From F2B08 sp046260445 (GTDB lineage Bacteria > Actinomycetota > Actinomycetes > Actinomycetales > Dermatophilaceae), in contig JBHEPF010000030.1 in assembly GCA_046260445.1 (NCBI GenBank), positions 1 through 33,836 of the forward strand: a stretch of 33,836 bases of DNA. Direction: 5' to 3'. Below are positions 13,630 through 20,867 of the stretch, piece after piece. The notes beneath the pieces were generated by a model. It did not search any database. It was not told where the DNA came from and worked only from the letters and a program-made list of their open reading frames with translations. The first letter of the stretch is position 1. Each line of letters begins with the position of its first letter. The translations under genes were made by a program, and so were the position numbers.

Positions 13630-14277
13630 TCAGTCGCCGACCTTCTCGGCGGCCTTCTCGACGGCCTTGGGGGCAGCCTCAGCGGTCTTCGTCGCGCTGG
13701 TCCGCACTGCCTTCGCGCGGGGCGTCGTCTTCTTCGCGGCGTTCTTGGTCGTCGTGCTGGTCCGCTTGGCAGCGGTCCGGGTCCGCTTCGCGGACTTCTC
13801 GACCTCGGTCTTGGCAACCTTCGCCTCGTCGGCGACGGAGTCGGAGACCACGTCGGCGACGCGAGCCGCCTCCTTGCGGGTCGTGGTGAGCGTCGCCTTG
13901 GCGGAGCGCTCGACCTCGTTGGCCGCCTTGCGGGCCGTGGTCACGGCACCCTTGCCGAGCGCAACGGTGCTCTCGGCCTGGTGCACGAGGTCCTTGGTGG
14001 CCTTCTGGTTGCGGATCCTGTCCACGAGCTTCTCGCCACGCTCGGCGAGGTCCTCGTAGGTGTCCCCGGCGGCGTTCGCGAGGGTGATGACCGTGTCGAC
14101 GGTCTTGCCCGGAAGCGCGGCGACGCGCGAGGGGAGCTGGGTCGGGTGCAGGTCAGCGCGGACCTTGGCGGCGCGCAGCTGAGCGTCACGGACCTCCTCG
14201 ACGGCGAGGTCGAGGACGCCGACAGCGGCGTAGAAGGTGGTCTGGTTGGTCTTGCGGACGTCGTCGATGATCGACAT
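13630..14277 (-). CDS. heparin-binding hemagglutinin-like protein
   Basis: 215 residues. The N-terminal half (1-120) is a long helical, coiled-coil type region: TTFYAAVGVLDLAVEEVRDAQLR, LPSRVAALPGKTVDTVITLANAAGDTYEDLAERGEKLVDRIRNQ. The C-terminal 70 residues are a Lys/Ala/Thr-rich tail (KRTRTAAKRTST, KNAAKKTTPRAKAV), as in mycobacterial HbhA. HbhA binds sulfated sugars through this tail and is also linked to membrane and lipid-inclusion functions. No signal peptide is visible. ATG 14277 has AAGGAG 6 nt upstream and lies 2 nt after the XRE gene, so they are one operon, as recalled for Rv0474-hbhA. Confidence 0.85.
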   Translation of the reverse strand: MSIIDDVRKTNQTTFYAAVGVLDLAVEEVRDAQLRAAKVRADLHPTQLPSRVAALPGKTVDTVITLANAAGDTYEDLAERGEKLVDRIRNQKATKDLVHQAESTVALGKGAVTTARKAANEVERSAKATLTTTRKEAARVADVVSDSVADEAKVAKTEVEKSAKRTRTAAKRTSTTTKNAAKKTTPRAKAVRTSATKTAEAAPKAVEKAAEKVGD

Positions 14278-14279
14278 GG

Positions 14280-14822
14280 TCACTCCTTGGTGTTGGTGGA
14301 CTTGGTGCTGGTCTTCTTGGGTCCGGACGTCTTCGTCCGGGTGGCTGCCTTCGTGGTGGCGGCCTTCTTCGTGGCCGGCGCGCGGGGCGCGGCGGCCTTC
14401 TTCGTGGTGGCCTTGGCAGGGGCTTTGGGTGCAGGGGCGCTCTCGCTCGGCCCGGTCGGCTTCTCGCCGATGAAGGACCGGTAGATGTCGATGAGGGTGG
14501 CCTTCTGCCGTTCGGAGAGAGCCTTGTCTGCGCCGACCGCGGCCTCGACGTCCCATGGGCGGTGCTCGCTCACGGTGTGCTCGTCGAGGAAGCCGGCCTT
14601 GACGTACAACGACTCGGACGAGATCTGCAGGCCCTTGGCGAGCTGCTGGAGGATCTCGGCGCTCGGCTTCTTGACACCCCGCTCGATCTGCGAGAGGTAG
14701 GGGTTGCTGACTCCCGCGAGATCCGCGAGCTGCCGCAGCGAGAGCCTGGCGGAGGTGCGCTGCTCGCGCAGGTACTCCCCGAGGCTCTGACCGAGGTTCT
14801 CGATCGGGTTTCGTGAGGTCAT
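14280..14822 (-). CDS. XRE-family regulator with a Lys/Ala-rich tail
   Basis: 180 residues. An XRE helix-turn-helix covers about residues 15-72 (LGEYLREQRTSARLSLRQLADLAGVSNPYLSQIERGVKKPSAEILQQLAKGLQ). A middle segment (73-122) includes LSERQKATLIDIYRSFIG. The last 55 residues are a low-complexity Lys/Ala/Thr/Pro tail (PAKATTKK, APATKKAATTKAATRTKT) like those of histone-like proteins. The domain with tail suggests sequence-specific binding plus non-specific DNA contact. ATG 14822 follows CATACT by 6 nt. It is co-transcribed with the HbhA-like gene, which it may control. The tail also resembles that of its neighbour. Confidence 0.88.
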   Translation of the reverse strand: MTSRNPIENLGQSLGEYLREQRTSARLSLRQLADLAGVSNPYLSQIERGVKKPSAEILQQLAKGLQISSESLYVKAGFLDEHTVSEHRPWDVEAAVGADKALSERQKATLIDIYRSFIGEKPTGPSESAPAPKAPAKATTKKAAAPRAPATKKAATTKAATRTKTSGPKKTSTKSTNTKE

Positions 14823-14828
14823 GCCTCT

Positions 14829-14870
14829 AGTATGCTTGCTCTAGCTAGCAAAATGCAAACTGGAGCAAGC
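14829..14870 (-). promoter_or_regulatory. promoter and inverted-repeat operator of the XRE-hbhA operon
   Basis: On the minus strand TTGCAT, an 18-nt spacer and CATACT (14834-14829) form a plausible promoter, with ATG 14822 six bases further. GCTTGCTC (14834-14841) and GAGCAAGC (14863-14870) are a perfect 8-bp inverted repeat with a 21-nt spacer, framing the promoter. The interior holds AGTTTGCA and TTTGCTAGC, giving a TTGC-rich cluster suited to autoregulation by the XRE protein. Confidence 0.55.
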
Positions 14871-14927
14871 GTGTGGATCATCACACGCCCATGGGGAATG
14901 CGGGGAGGGCTCCTCAGCGACCGGTTT

Positions 14928-14972
14928 CAGGGATGAGCCGGCGTGCGCTCGAGCGCGCGCCGCTCATCCCTG
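14928..14972 (-). terminator. 45-nt near-perfect hairpin at the end of the DUF4395 gene
   Basis: CAGGGATGAGC (14928-14938) pairs with GCTCATCCCTG (14962-14972). After one bulged C the stem continues GGCG/CGCC and closes with the palindrome GCGCTC-GAGCGC. The stop codon of the DUF4395 gene (14964-14966) is within the right arm. It has no U-tract. Confidence 0.7.
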
Positions 14973-15476
14973 GGCCTGTGGCTGCCGGCCGAGCTGCGGA
15001 GCGAGGGCGATGTTGGCGCAGGCAACGCAGGTCTCCTCGGGCACCAGCCCCCAGGCCATGAGGCGGGCGAACATCCAGCACCCGGCGCACCAGCCGATGG
15101 AGGACTCGAGGATCGCGAAGAAGACGAGGACGGACATCAGGACGGTCGGCAGGACGACGAGCCCCAGACCCAGCGCGGTGACCGCGGACACCGTGGTGAC
15201 CGCCAGGCCGATCACCTGGGCGAACCGCTTGGGCGGGCCGGCGGTCGGGATCGGCGACCCGAGGCGCGGTGCGATGTGGTCGGCGACGAGGCGACCGAGG
15301 GGACTGAGCCGCGGCCCCCCGACCGCCCGTAGCAGGAAGCCGACCGCCATGAAAGCGGTGAGGAGGTGCCAGCCCGTGACCAGGACGAGGATCCCGAGGG
15401 CGGCGATGAATCCCGCGATCACCCGCGCGGCTCGCTCATTCACGACCGAAGGAAAACCAAAGATGTTGCTCGCCAT
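14964..15476 (-). CDS. DUF4395 domain-containing membrane protein
   Basis: 170 residues with about four membrane segments (17-34, 37-52, 87-108 and 110-126). The cytoplasmic loop LSPLGRLVADHIAPRLG is typical of DUF4395. Two Cys pairs, CAGC (near 130) and CVAC (near 150), lie at the C-terminal side. They could bind metal or cycle as disulfides, and DUF4395 proteins often neighbour thioredoxin-like or rhodanese genes, though none is present here. ATG 15476 follows TAATCT by 6 nt. The strong hairpin overlapping its 3' end isolates it from the XRE operon. Confidence 0.85.
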   Translation of the reverse strand: MASNIFGFPSVVNERAARVIAGFIAALGILVLVTGWHLLTAFMAVGFLLRAVGGPRLSPLGRLVADHIAPRLGSPIPTAGPPKRFAQVIGLAVTTVSAVTALGLGLVVLPTVLMSVLVFFAILESSIGWCAGCWMFARLMAWGLVPEETCVACANIALAPQLGRQPQAQG

Positions 15477-15482
15477 AACGAC

Positions 15483-15488
15483 AGATTA
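15483..15488 (-). promoter_or_regulatory. -10 element of the DUF4395 gene
   Basis: TAATCT on the minus strand, six bases, then ATG 15476: a leaderless layout, preceded by ATGCA. Confidence 0.55.
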
Positions 15489-15543
15489 TGCACACGTGCG
15501 CGCCCGGGCATGAGCGAGCGTCCACGATGCGGGCCGGGCGAGG

Positions 15544-16389
15544 TCAGCGGGCGCGACGGTCCTTCACGCCCAGCAGCTCTCGAGCGGCGGCGGTGTCCAT
15601 GGGCGGCCGCTGCATGAGGGTGGCGAGCTCCGCGGCCCGGGAGACGAGCTCGTCGTTGTGCTGGACCTGGCGGCCCCGCGCATACATGAGGTTGTCCTCC
15701 ATGCCGACCCGCAGATGGCCACCGGCCGACAGCGCCGCGGCCATGACCGGCAGGTGGGAGCGGCCGATGCCCGCCGCCGACCAACTCGTCACCTCGGGAG
15801 GCAGCATGGCCACCCCGGCGAGGAGTGCAGCCGGTGTCCCCGGCATCCCACCCGGCACACCGGTGACGAAGTCGACGTGCACCCTGCCGCCGAAGGGGAG
15901 TCCGTGCAGGTCGATGAGACGAGCGAGTGCGTGGACATGACCGAGCTCGAACAGCTCGAACTCCGGCACCACCTCACGCTCCTGAGCCTGCACGTAGAGA
16001 TCCGACATGAAGCCCCACGGGTTGAGGAACACGTCGTTGCCGAAGTTCGTCGTGCCGCAGGTGAGACTGCACGAGTCCGGCTCGGCGTCCAGGACGGTGA
16101 GCCGCGTCTCGAGCGGGTCGTGCACCGAGCCGCCGGTCGAGAGCTGGACGACGAGGTCGGTCTGCTCGCGGATCGCCTCGACGGTCGCGGAGAGCAGGCC
16201 GGGGTCGAGCGTGGGCCGGTGCTCGGCATCGCGGATGTGCAGGTGGATCATCGCCGCCCCGGCCGTCTCGCAGCGGCGCGCGGTCTCGACCAGCTCGTCT
16301 AGGGTCGTCGGCAGCTGGGGCACGTCGGACTTGCTCAGCTCGGCGCCGGTGGGCGCGACGGTGATGAGGGTGGCGGCCATGTCCCCCAT
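15544..16389 (-). CDS. BKACE family enzyme (beta-keto acid cleavage enzyme, DUF849)
   Basis: 281 residues, a TIM-barrel of the BKACE/3-keto-5-aminohexanoate cleavage family. Zinc ligands are in MIHLHIRD (His49, His51), and other family features are QLSTGGS, the NPWGFM segment, VTGVPGGMPGT and the C-terminal VGMEDNLMYARG. The family condenses a beta-keto acid with acetyl-CoA to give acetoacetate and a new acyl-CoA; substrates differ widely. No substrate-pathway genes flank it, so the substrate cannot be named. The first ATG is at 16389; ATG 16380 is an alternative. Confidence 0.88.
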   Translation of the reverse strand: MGDMAATLITVAPTGAELSKSDVPQLPTTLDELVETARRCETAGAAMIHLHIRDAEHRPTLDPGLLSATVEAIREQTDLVVQLSTGGSVHDPLETRLTVLDAEPDSCSLTCGTTNFGNDVFLNPWGFMSDLYVQAQEREVVPEFELFELGHVHALARLIDLHGLPFGGRVHVDFVTGVPGGMPGTPAALLAGVAMLPPEVTSWSAAGIGRSHLPVMAAALSAGGHLRVGMEDNLMYARGRQVQHNDELVSRAAELATLMQRPPMDTAAARELLGVKDRRAR

Positions 16390-16417
16390 CGTGCCAGCGG
16401 TCCCGCGGCGCCGGCGG

Positions 16418-17515
16418 TCAGGGCGCGACGATCACCGTCTGCGCGGCGGTGACGACGTCGTCGTCACCCACCAGCAGCACGGCGGTCGGGTCGGTGTTGC
16501 GCTTGACGAGCGCGAGCGCGATCGGCCCGTCCTCGTGGTGACGCGCGACCGACGTGAGGTGCCCGACCGCGCGGTCCCCCAGTCGCACCGGGGCACCGGC
16601 GGCGGGCAGCTCGTGCCCGGACCCGTCGAGGTGGAGGAAGACGAGACGACGCGGCGGCCGACCGAGGTTGTGCACCCGCGCGATCGTCTCCTGGCCGCGG
16701 TAGCACCCCTTGTGGAGGTGCACCGCGCTGCGCAGCCAGTCGACCTCGTGCGCGATCGTGCGGTGGTCGGTCTCGGCGCCGAGCCGCGGTCGCCAGGCGG
16801 CGACCCGCAGCGCCTCGAGCGCCCACGCGCCGGCCCAGTGCACGTCGGTCTGGGCAGCCAGAGCATCCAGCGAGGCGCGCGGCACGATCGCCTCCACGAG
16901 CGACCAGCCCTCTCCCGGGTGCCCCTCGACCGGTCCGTATGCGGTGGTGTCGCCGACGAGTGCGCCCGCTTCGACCGCGGGCCAGGGGTCGCGCCAGAGG
17001 GCGACCGGCTCGACCCCGAGGTCGGGGAGGTCGCCGAACGAGGCGAGCACGGCATACGCATCGGAGACGTCGGCGACCTCCACGCGCAGCATGAAGCGCA
17101 TCGAGTCGAGCCAGGCGACCAGCGCCGGCGCGGTGCCGGGCTCGACGGTGAGCCACATCCGATCCCCGTCGTCGATGACATGCAGCGCGTGCTCGATATG
17201 CCCCTTGGGTGAGAGGACGAGCGTCTCGGTACTCACTCCCGGCGCGAGGCCCGTGAGGGCCTGCGAGGTGAGCGAGTGCAGCCATGAGAGGCGGTCGGTG
17301 CCGGTGACCGTGACGACCCCGCGGTCGGACCGGTCGACGAGGGCCTCGCCGCGCGCGAGGAGGCGCTGCTCACCCATGGGGTCGCCGTAGTGTGCGGCCA
17401 CCGCGCCACCGCGTCGGTCGTCGCGTCCTTCCGTGGGGTCGTCCCCCGCGGTCTCGACGACGGCGGTACTCACGGCACCCGGCAGACGGAGCAGGGGTGA
17501 GGTCAGGACCGGCAT
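16418..17515 (-). CDS. ygfZ: tRNA-modifying/folate-binding protein YgfZ
   Basis: 365 residues related to GcvT. The signature KGCYRGQE (about residue 270) identifies YgfZ, a folate-dependent factor for Fe-S cluster enzymes and tRNA thiomethylation. Upstream motifs are VTVTGTDRLSWLHSLTSQ and LSPKGHIEHALHVI. ATG 17515 has AAGGAG about 10 nt upstream and overlaps the end of the Fur-family gene by 13 nt. Being coupled to a Fur-family gene links it to metal or Fe-S homeostasis. The N-terminus carries about 60 less conserved residues before the domain. Confidence 0.9.
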   Translation of the reverse strand: MPVLTSPLLRLPGAVSTAVVETAGDDPTEGRDDRRGGAVAAHYGDPMGEQRLLARGEALVDRSDRGVVTVTGTDRLSWLHSLTSQALTGLAPGVSTETLVLSPKGHIEHALHVIDDGDRMWLTVEPGTAPALVAWLDSMRFMLRVEVADVSDAYAVLASFGDLPDLGVEPVALWRDPWPAVEAGALVGDTTAYGPVEGHPGEGWSLVEAIVPRASLDALAAQTDVHWAGAWALEALRVAAWRPRLGAETDHRTIAHEVDWLRSAVHLHKGCYRGQETIARVHNLGRPPRRLVFLHLDGSGHELPAAGAPVRLGDRAVGHLTSVARHHEDGPIALALVKRNTDPTAVLLVGDDDVVTAAQTVIVAP

Positions 17516-17934
17516 TGCGCGCACTCTCCTTGGATGGCCATGTGGGTGACGTCCGCGACGAACCCGTGTTCCCTCTCGAGGTCGGCGACGAGACCGTCGG
17601 CGACTCCTGCCGGGCTCTCGACGACCGCTCCGCAGACCCGGCACACGAGATGAAGGTGCTCGGCGTGGTCGGCGAGGTGGTAGGTCGGGGCCCGGTGGTC
17701 GAGGTGGGTGTGCGAGACGACACCGACCTCCTCGAGACACTCGAGCGCGCGATAGACCGAAGACGCCGGGAGAGCGGGCGCGGTCGCGTTGACCCGCTCG
17801 ATGAGCGCCTCCGGGGTGGAGTGCGGGGCCTCGGTGACTGCCGCGTACACCCGCTCCCGGGGCGCGGTCACGCGCAACCCGGCCGCGCGCAGGGTGTCGG
17901 CGAGCTGGGAGAGCGCGCGCGACGTGGTGGCCAT
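17503..17934 (-). CDS. Fur-family metalloregulator
   Basis: 143 residues. The N-terminal winged helix has RVTAPRERVYAAVTEAPHSTPEALIERV and the recognition helix PASSVYRALECLEEVGVV. The dimerisation domain holds the HAEHLHLVC sensory histidines and a structural zinc site with Cys98, Cys101 (CRVC), Cys138 and Cys141 (CAQC). It could be Fur, Zur or PerR; the sequence alone does not decide, though both Cys pairs and an acidic tail-less end fit Zur/Fur. ATG 17934 follows TAGAGT by 6 nt. It is coupled to ygfZ. Confidence 0.9.
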   Translation of the reverse strand: MATTSRALSQLADTLRAAGLRVTAPRERVYAAVTEAPHSTPEALIERVNATAPALPASSVYRALECLEEVGVVSHTHLDHRAPTYHLADHAEHLHLVCRVCGAVVESPAGVADGLVADLEREHGFVADVTHMAIQGECAQCRS

Positions 17935-17940
17935 CGGTCC

Positions 17941-17946
17941 ACTCTA
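17941..17946 (-). promoter_or_regulatory. -10 element of the Fur-family gene
   Basis: TAGAGT on the minus strand, six bases (GGACCG), then ATG 17934. The 80-nt divergent gap to the LCP gene contains both promoters. Confidence 0.5.
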
Positions 17947-18002
17947 ATCTTCAGACGACTCCCGCCCATCCCACGGCCGCGAAGGCTCGCAGGCCGGGCA
18001 CG

Positions 18003-18008
18003 TACACT
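18003..18008 (+). promoter_or_regulatory. -10 element of the LCP-family gene
   Basis: TACACT, six bases (GCCCCC), then GTG 18015. There is no purine-rich ribosome site, so a leaderless start is likely. Confidence 0.55.
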
Positions 18009-18014
18009 GCCCCC

Positions 18015-19010
18015 GTGCTTGAAGAATTCACTGAGGAGCAGGAGCGCGCCCCTCGCCGGACCGGGCGCAAGGTGTTCACGGGGTTTCTCATCCTCCTGCT
18101 CGCCGGGGTGGCCATCGTCGGGGGTTTCGGGGTCTACCTCGCCTCAATCGTCAAGGGCAACGTCTCGAGCGAGGCAGGCATGCTGCCCTCGATGGGGCCG
18201 ACCCAGGCGGATGGCACGCCGTTCGACCTCCAAGAGGACGTCGGGATGAACATCCTCTTCGTCGGCGCCGACACCCGCCCGGGCGATGTCGGGCGCTCCG
18301 ACGTCCTCGTCCTGGCCCACATCACCGAGGACCGCTCCAAGGTCTATCTCACGCACTTCCCCCGCGACCTCTACGTCGCCATCCCCGGCCGCAACATGGA
18401 CAAGATCAACGCGTCCTACGCCTACGGAGGCACCTCGCTGCTCGTGGAGACGATGCAGAACCTCCTCGGCATCGAGATCGACCACGTCGCCAAGACCGAC
18501 TTCGAGGGCTTCAAGGGCATGACCGACGCCGTCGGCGGCGTCACGGTCTACGCGGAGGAGGCGAGCGAGCGCGGCGACATCCAGGAGGGTTGGAACGACC
18601 TCGACGGTGAGCGGGCGCTCGTCTTCGTCCGGGAGCGCTACACCCTCTCCCAGGGAGACATCTCACGCGGGTTCCGCCAGCAGGCCTTCATCAAGGCACT
18701 CATGCTCAAGGCCCTCAGCCGCGAGGTCATCACCAACCCGGTGCGTCTCGCGCAGTTCGTCGATGCCGCCACCCAGAACCTCGTCGTCGACGAGGACCTC
18801 GACCTCAACGAGATGCGCAAACTCGCCTTCTCGATGACCGGCCTCCGGGGCAACGACGTGGTCTTCATCACCGCACCGTTCAGCGGCTTCGGCACCGCTC
18901 CCGACGGCGGCTGGATCGAGATCGTCGACGACGCTGCGATGGACCGGTTGGGCACCTCCATCCGAACCGACACGATGGAGACCTACAGCGACGCCCGCGT
19001 CACGCCGTGA
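18015..19010 (+). CDS. LytR-CpsA-Psr (LCP) family cell wall ligase
   Basis: 331 residues. A short basic N-terminal tail is followed by one membrane helix (about 20-46) and an external LCP domain. Conserved features are MNILFVGADTRPG with VGRSDVLVLAHI, THFPRDLYVAIPG, MDKINASYAYGG, VDAVGGVTVY-type segment and the arginine-containing LVFVRERYTLSQGDISRGFRQQ. LCP proteins transfer glycopolymers from lipid carriers to peptidoglycan. Here it would act on arabinogalactan-like or teichoic-type polymers; the substrate is not determinable. GTG 18015 follows TACACT by 6 nt. Convergent with the nitrobindin gene, sharing a repeat-containing terminator. Confidence 0.93.
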   Translation: MLEEFTEEQERAPRRTGRKVFTGFLILLLAGVAIVGGFGVYLASIVKGNVSSEAGMLPSMGPTQADGTPFDLQEDVGMNILFVGADTRPGDVGRSDVLVLAHITEDRSKVYLTHFPRDLYVAIPGRNMDKINASYAYGGTSLLVETMQNLLGIEIDHVAKTDFEGFKGMTDAVGGVTVYAEEASERGDIQEGWNDLDGERALVFVRERYTLSQGDISRGFRQQAFIKALMLKALSREVITNPVRLAQFVDAATQNLVVDEDLDLNEMRKLAFSMTGLRGNDVVFITAPFSGFGTAPDGGWIEIVDDAAMDRLGTSIRTDTMETYSDARVTP

Positions 19011-19043
19011 CCATCGGCTGAGGGGTGACCATCGGCTGAGGGG
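19008..19043. repeat. perfect 18-bp tandem repeat at the LCP stop codon
   Basis: TGACCATCGGCTGAGGGG occurs at 19008-19025 and again at 19026-19043. The first copy begins with the TGA stop of the LCP gene. The second provides the left arm of the hairpin that follows, so the repeat duplicates half of a terminator. Confidence 0.85.
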
Positions 19044-19056
19044 CGCCGAGGGTCAC
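19025..19056. terminator. nested hairpin between the convergent LCP and nitrobindin genes
   Basis: GTGACC (19025-19030) pairs with GGTCAC (19051-19056) and, inside, TCGGC pairs with GCCGA, an 11-bp stem with one A/G mismatch. The nitrobindin stop is within the right arm. The upstream repeat copy offers an alternative left arm. Confidence 0.55.
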
Positions 19057-19550
19057 TCCACGCGCTTGAGCTCCGCGGAGAGGTGGCTCTGCAGCGGCTG
19101 TCCGACCGCGGCCATGTCCATCGCATACATGAGGCTGCTCTCGACGTATCCGTAGAGCCGGTGGCCGGCGTTGTACTCCTTGGCGTGCGGGCTGCGCACG
19201 ACGCTGTCGGTGCGGACCTCGACCTTGGCCGGGCTCGTCGTCCCGTAGTACATCTCGACGATGCCGGTCGGGTGCGCGAGCAGCAGCTCGACCTCGCCGT
19301 CGGGCAGCGGGCGCCAGAAGCCCATCTCGGTCGCGAGCGGCCTGACCTGGTTGCCCTTCTCGTCGAGCAGCCAGGTGCGGCTGCGCCAGTGGAGGAACGG
19401 CCGGCCGTCGTGGAAGCACTCGATCTCCTGGCCGAAGTTCGCCGACTCGATCGTCGGATAGCCGACGACGCCGGCCCCCTCCCAGCGCCCGATCATCCAG
19501 GCCAGTGGGGCGAGCTCACGGGGCATGTCGGTGTCGAGGTGGAACGGCAT
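19053..19550 (-). CDS. nitrobindin-like haem protein (FABP family, DUF1794)
   Basis: 165 residues forming a fatty-acid-binding-protein type barrel. The start of the barrel has the family motif GRWEGAGVVGYPTIE. Later strands follow as HWRSRTWLLDEKG, METGFW-like EMGFWRPLPDGEVELLLAHPTGIVEMYYG, and the C-terminal haem-ligand histidine lies in LQSHLSAELKR. Nitrobindins bind ferric haem and isomerise peroxynitrite to nitrate. M. tuberculosis has a nitrobindin (Rv0813c) close to glnR-mshD, like here. ATG 19550 follows TACGAT by 7 nt, a leaderless layout. Confidence 0.88.
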   Translation of the reverse strand: MPFHLDTDMPRELAPLAWMIGRWEGAGVVGYPTIESANFGQEIECFHDGRPFLHWRSRTWLLDEKGNQVRPLATEMGFWRPLPDGEVELLLAHPTGIVEMYYGTTSPAKVEVRTDSVVRSPHAKEYNAGHRLYGYVESSLMYAMDMAAVGQPLQSHLSAELKRVE

Positions 19551-19557
19551 ACCGACG

Positions 19558-19563
19558 ATCGTA
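19558..19563 (-). promoter_or_regulatory. -10 element of the nitrobindin gene
   Basis: TACGAT on the minus strand, seven bases, then ATG 19550. Confidence 0.5.
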
Positions 19564-19579
19564 TGCGGCGCTCGCCGGG

Positions 19580-19954
19580 TCAGTAGACGAGCGCCTGGAC
19601 GCCCTCGCGCAGGCTCTCCTCGACGAAGGCGGCCGCGCCGGCGATCCGTGCCCCCGGCAGGAGGTCGACCTCGGCGAGGTCACGCCGCTTCGCGCACTGG
19701 GCACACACCGTCACCTGAGCGAGTTCGAGCAGGGTGTCGCGCAGCTCGGCCACGGCGACGGCGTGCGGCAGGGTCGCGAGAGTCTCGGCGAACCCGGGCA
19801 CGGCTAGGGACGTGGCCTCGCCGGAGAGCCAGACGCTGACCACCACCCCGCTCGCCGCGGCGGTCGCCGGGACGGTGAGCGCCTGGTTGAGACGTTCGGC
19901 GTCGGTGAGGTCACAGGTGACCTTGACGAGGAGACTGCGAGACACCCCCGTCAC
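19580..19954 (-). CDS. DsrE family protein
   Basis: About 124 residues of the DsrE/DsrF-like alpha/beta fold: LLVKVTCDLTDAERLNQALTVPATAAASGVVVSVWLSGEATSLAV, then a helical part with the Cys pair CAQCAKRRDL at about 84-87, and the C-terminal AGAAAFVEESL. DsrE-fold proteins often carry or transfer sulfur on a cysteine. GTG 19954 overlaps the TGA of the membrane-protein gene (GTGA) and is preferred; GTG 19945 is an alternative. Position near a MoaD/ThiS-like sulfur carrier supports a sulfur role, but the partner is unknown. Confidence 0.85.
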   Translation of the reverse strand: MTGVSRSLLVKVTCDLTDAERLNQALTVPATAAASGVVVSVWLSGEATSLAVPGFAETLATLPHAVAVAELRDTLLELAQVTVCAQCAKRRDLAEVDLLPGARIAGAAAFVEESLREGVQALVY

Positions 19955-20847
19955 CGCACGATGAGCTCGTAGACCGCCCAGAGCAGCGGGCCCGACATGG
20001 CCACGGAGGCGACACCGGTGGCGATCTGGCCCTGACTCGTGTAGCTGCCCGACTCGGGGGACAGGAGGCGACGGAAGGCGTGGGAGAGCGCAGCGCAGGA
20101 GACGCCGATGAGCGCGGCGGGCGGAAGGTCGGGAGCGCTCACGAGCACCGACATCACGGCGCTCGCCAGCCCTCCGACGACCATCGAGAGGGGCAGCAGC
20201 CAGGGGCGCGCCACGGGGTTGCGGACGAGGAGATCGGCTGCCGTCCCCGCACCGATCGCTGCCATGGCGCAGGCGATGAGCTGCGGCCCGTCGTCGACAT
20301 GGACCAGTGGCAGGTAGGCGATGCCGGAGGCCAGCACGACCAGCCCCAGCGCGGTGCCCGAGACGGACTCGGTGAGCCGGGGCCGGCCGTCGCGCCGGAG
20401 CAGCTGCTGGAGGAACATCGCGACGACGCCGATCGCGAGGGCCGCGGCCGCCCACCTCAGGTAGGGGGCTCGCGCCGTCGCGATGACCGAGCCGATGAGG
20501 AGCACGGCGGTGAGGGTGAGGACGGCGCTCGACCCCTTCGGCGACGGCAGCCCGGCGGCGCGGGGCCAGCCCCAGGCGATGACGAGCGAGCCGAGCAGAA
20601 GCGCGAGCGCGAGGATCGTCTCCCCGGCGGAGGCCGCGACCCCGACGAAGACGGCACCGACGATCGTGGCGGTGATCGTCACGATCCGGGGGACGTGGGC
20701 GATCGGCGGCAGCTCGGCGTCGGGAGCTGCCTCGCGGGCAGCGCGACGGGCCGACCGGGTGAGGAACGGCTGAGCGTCGGTGTCCATCACCTGCACCGAG
20801 TCGGGTGCCTTGGGGGGCTCGGGCGGCCCCGGACGCTCAGCGGTCAT
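19951..20847 (-). CDS. multi-pass membrane protein of unknown function
   Basis: 298 residues. The first 52 are a Pro/Glu-rich, basic-acidic cytoplasmic stretch. About eight hydrophobic segments follow (for example 56-72, 76-94, 108-122, 132-148, 166-182, 188-204, 216-236 and 242-256), with few charged residues and no catalytic motif I can see. I do not recognise the family. It is coupled to the DsrE gene by a GTGA overlap and lies 20 nt after MoaD/ThiS, suggesting a three-gene unit. Start ATG 20847 has GGCGAG immediately upstream and GGGAG further up. Confidence 0.75.
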   Translation of the reverse strand: MTAERPGPPEPPKAPDSVQVMDTDAQPFLTRSARRAAREAAPDAELPPIAHVPRIVTITATIVGAVFVGVAASAGETILALALLLGSLVIAWGWPRAAGLPSPKGSSAVLTLTAVLLIGSVIATARAPYLRWAAAALAIGVVAMFLQQLLRRDGRPRLTESVSGTALGLVVLASGIAYLPLVHVDDGPQLIACAMAAIGAGTAADLLVRNPVARPWLLPLSMVVGGLASAVMSVLVSAPDLPPAALIGVSCAALSHAFRRLLSPESGSYTSQGQIATGVASVAMSGPLLWAVYELIVR

Positions 20848-20867
20848 CTCGCCAGTCTCCCATCGGC

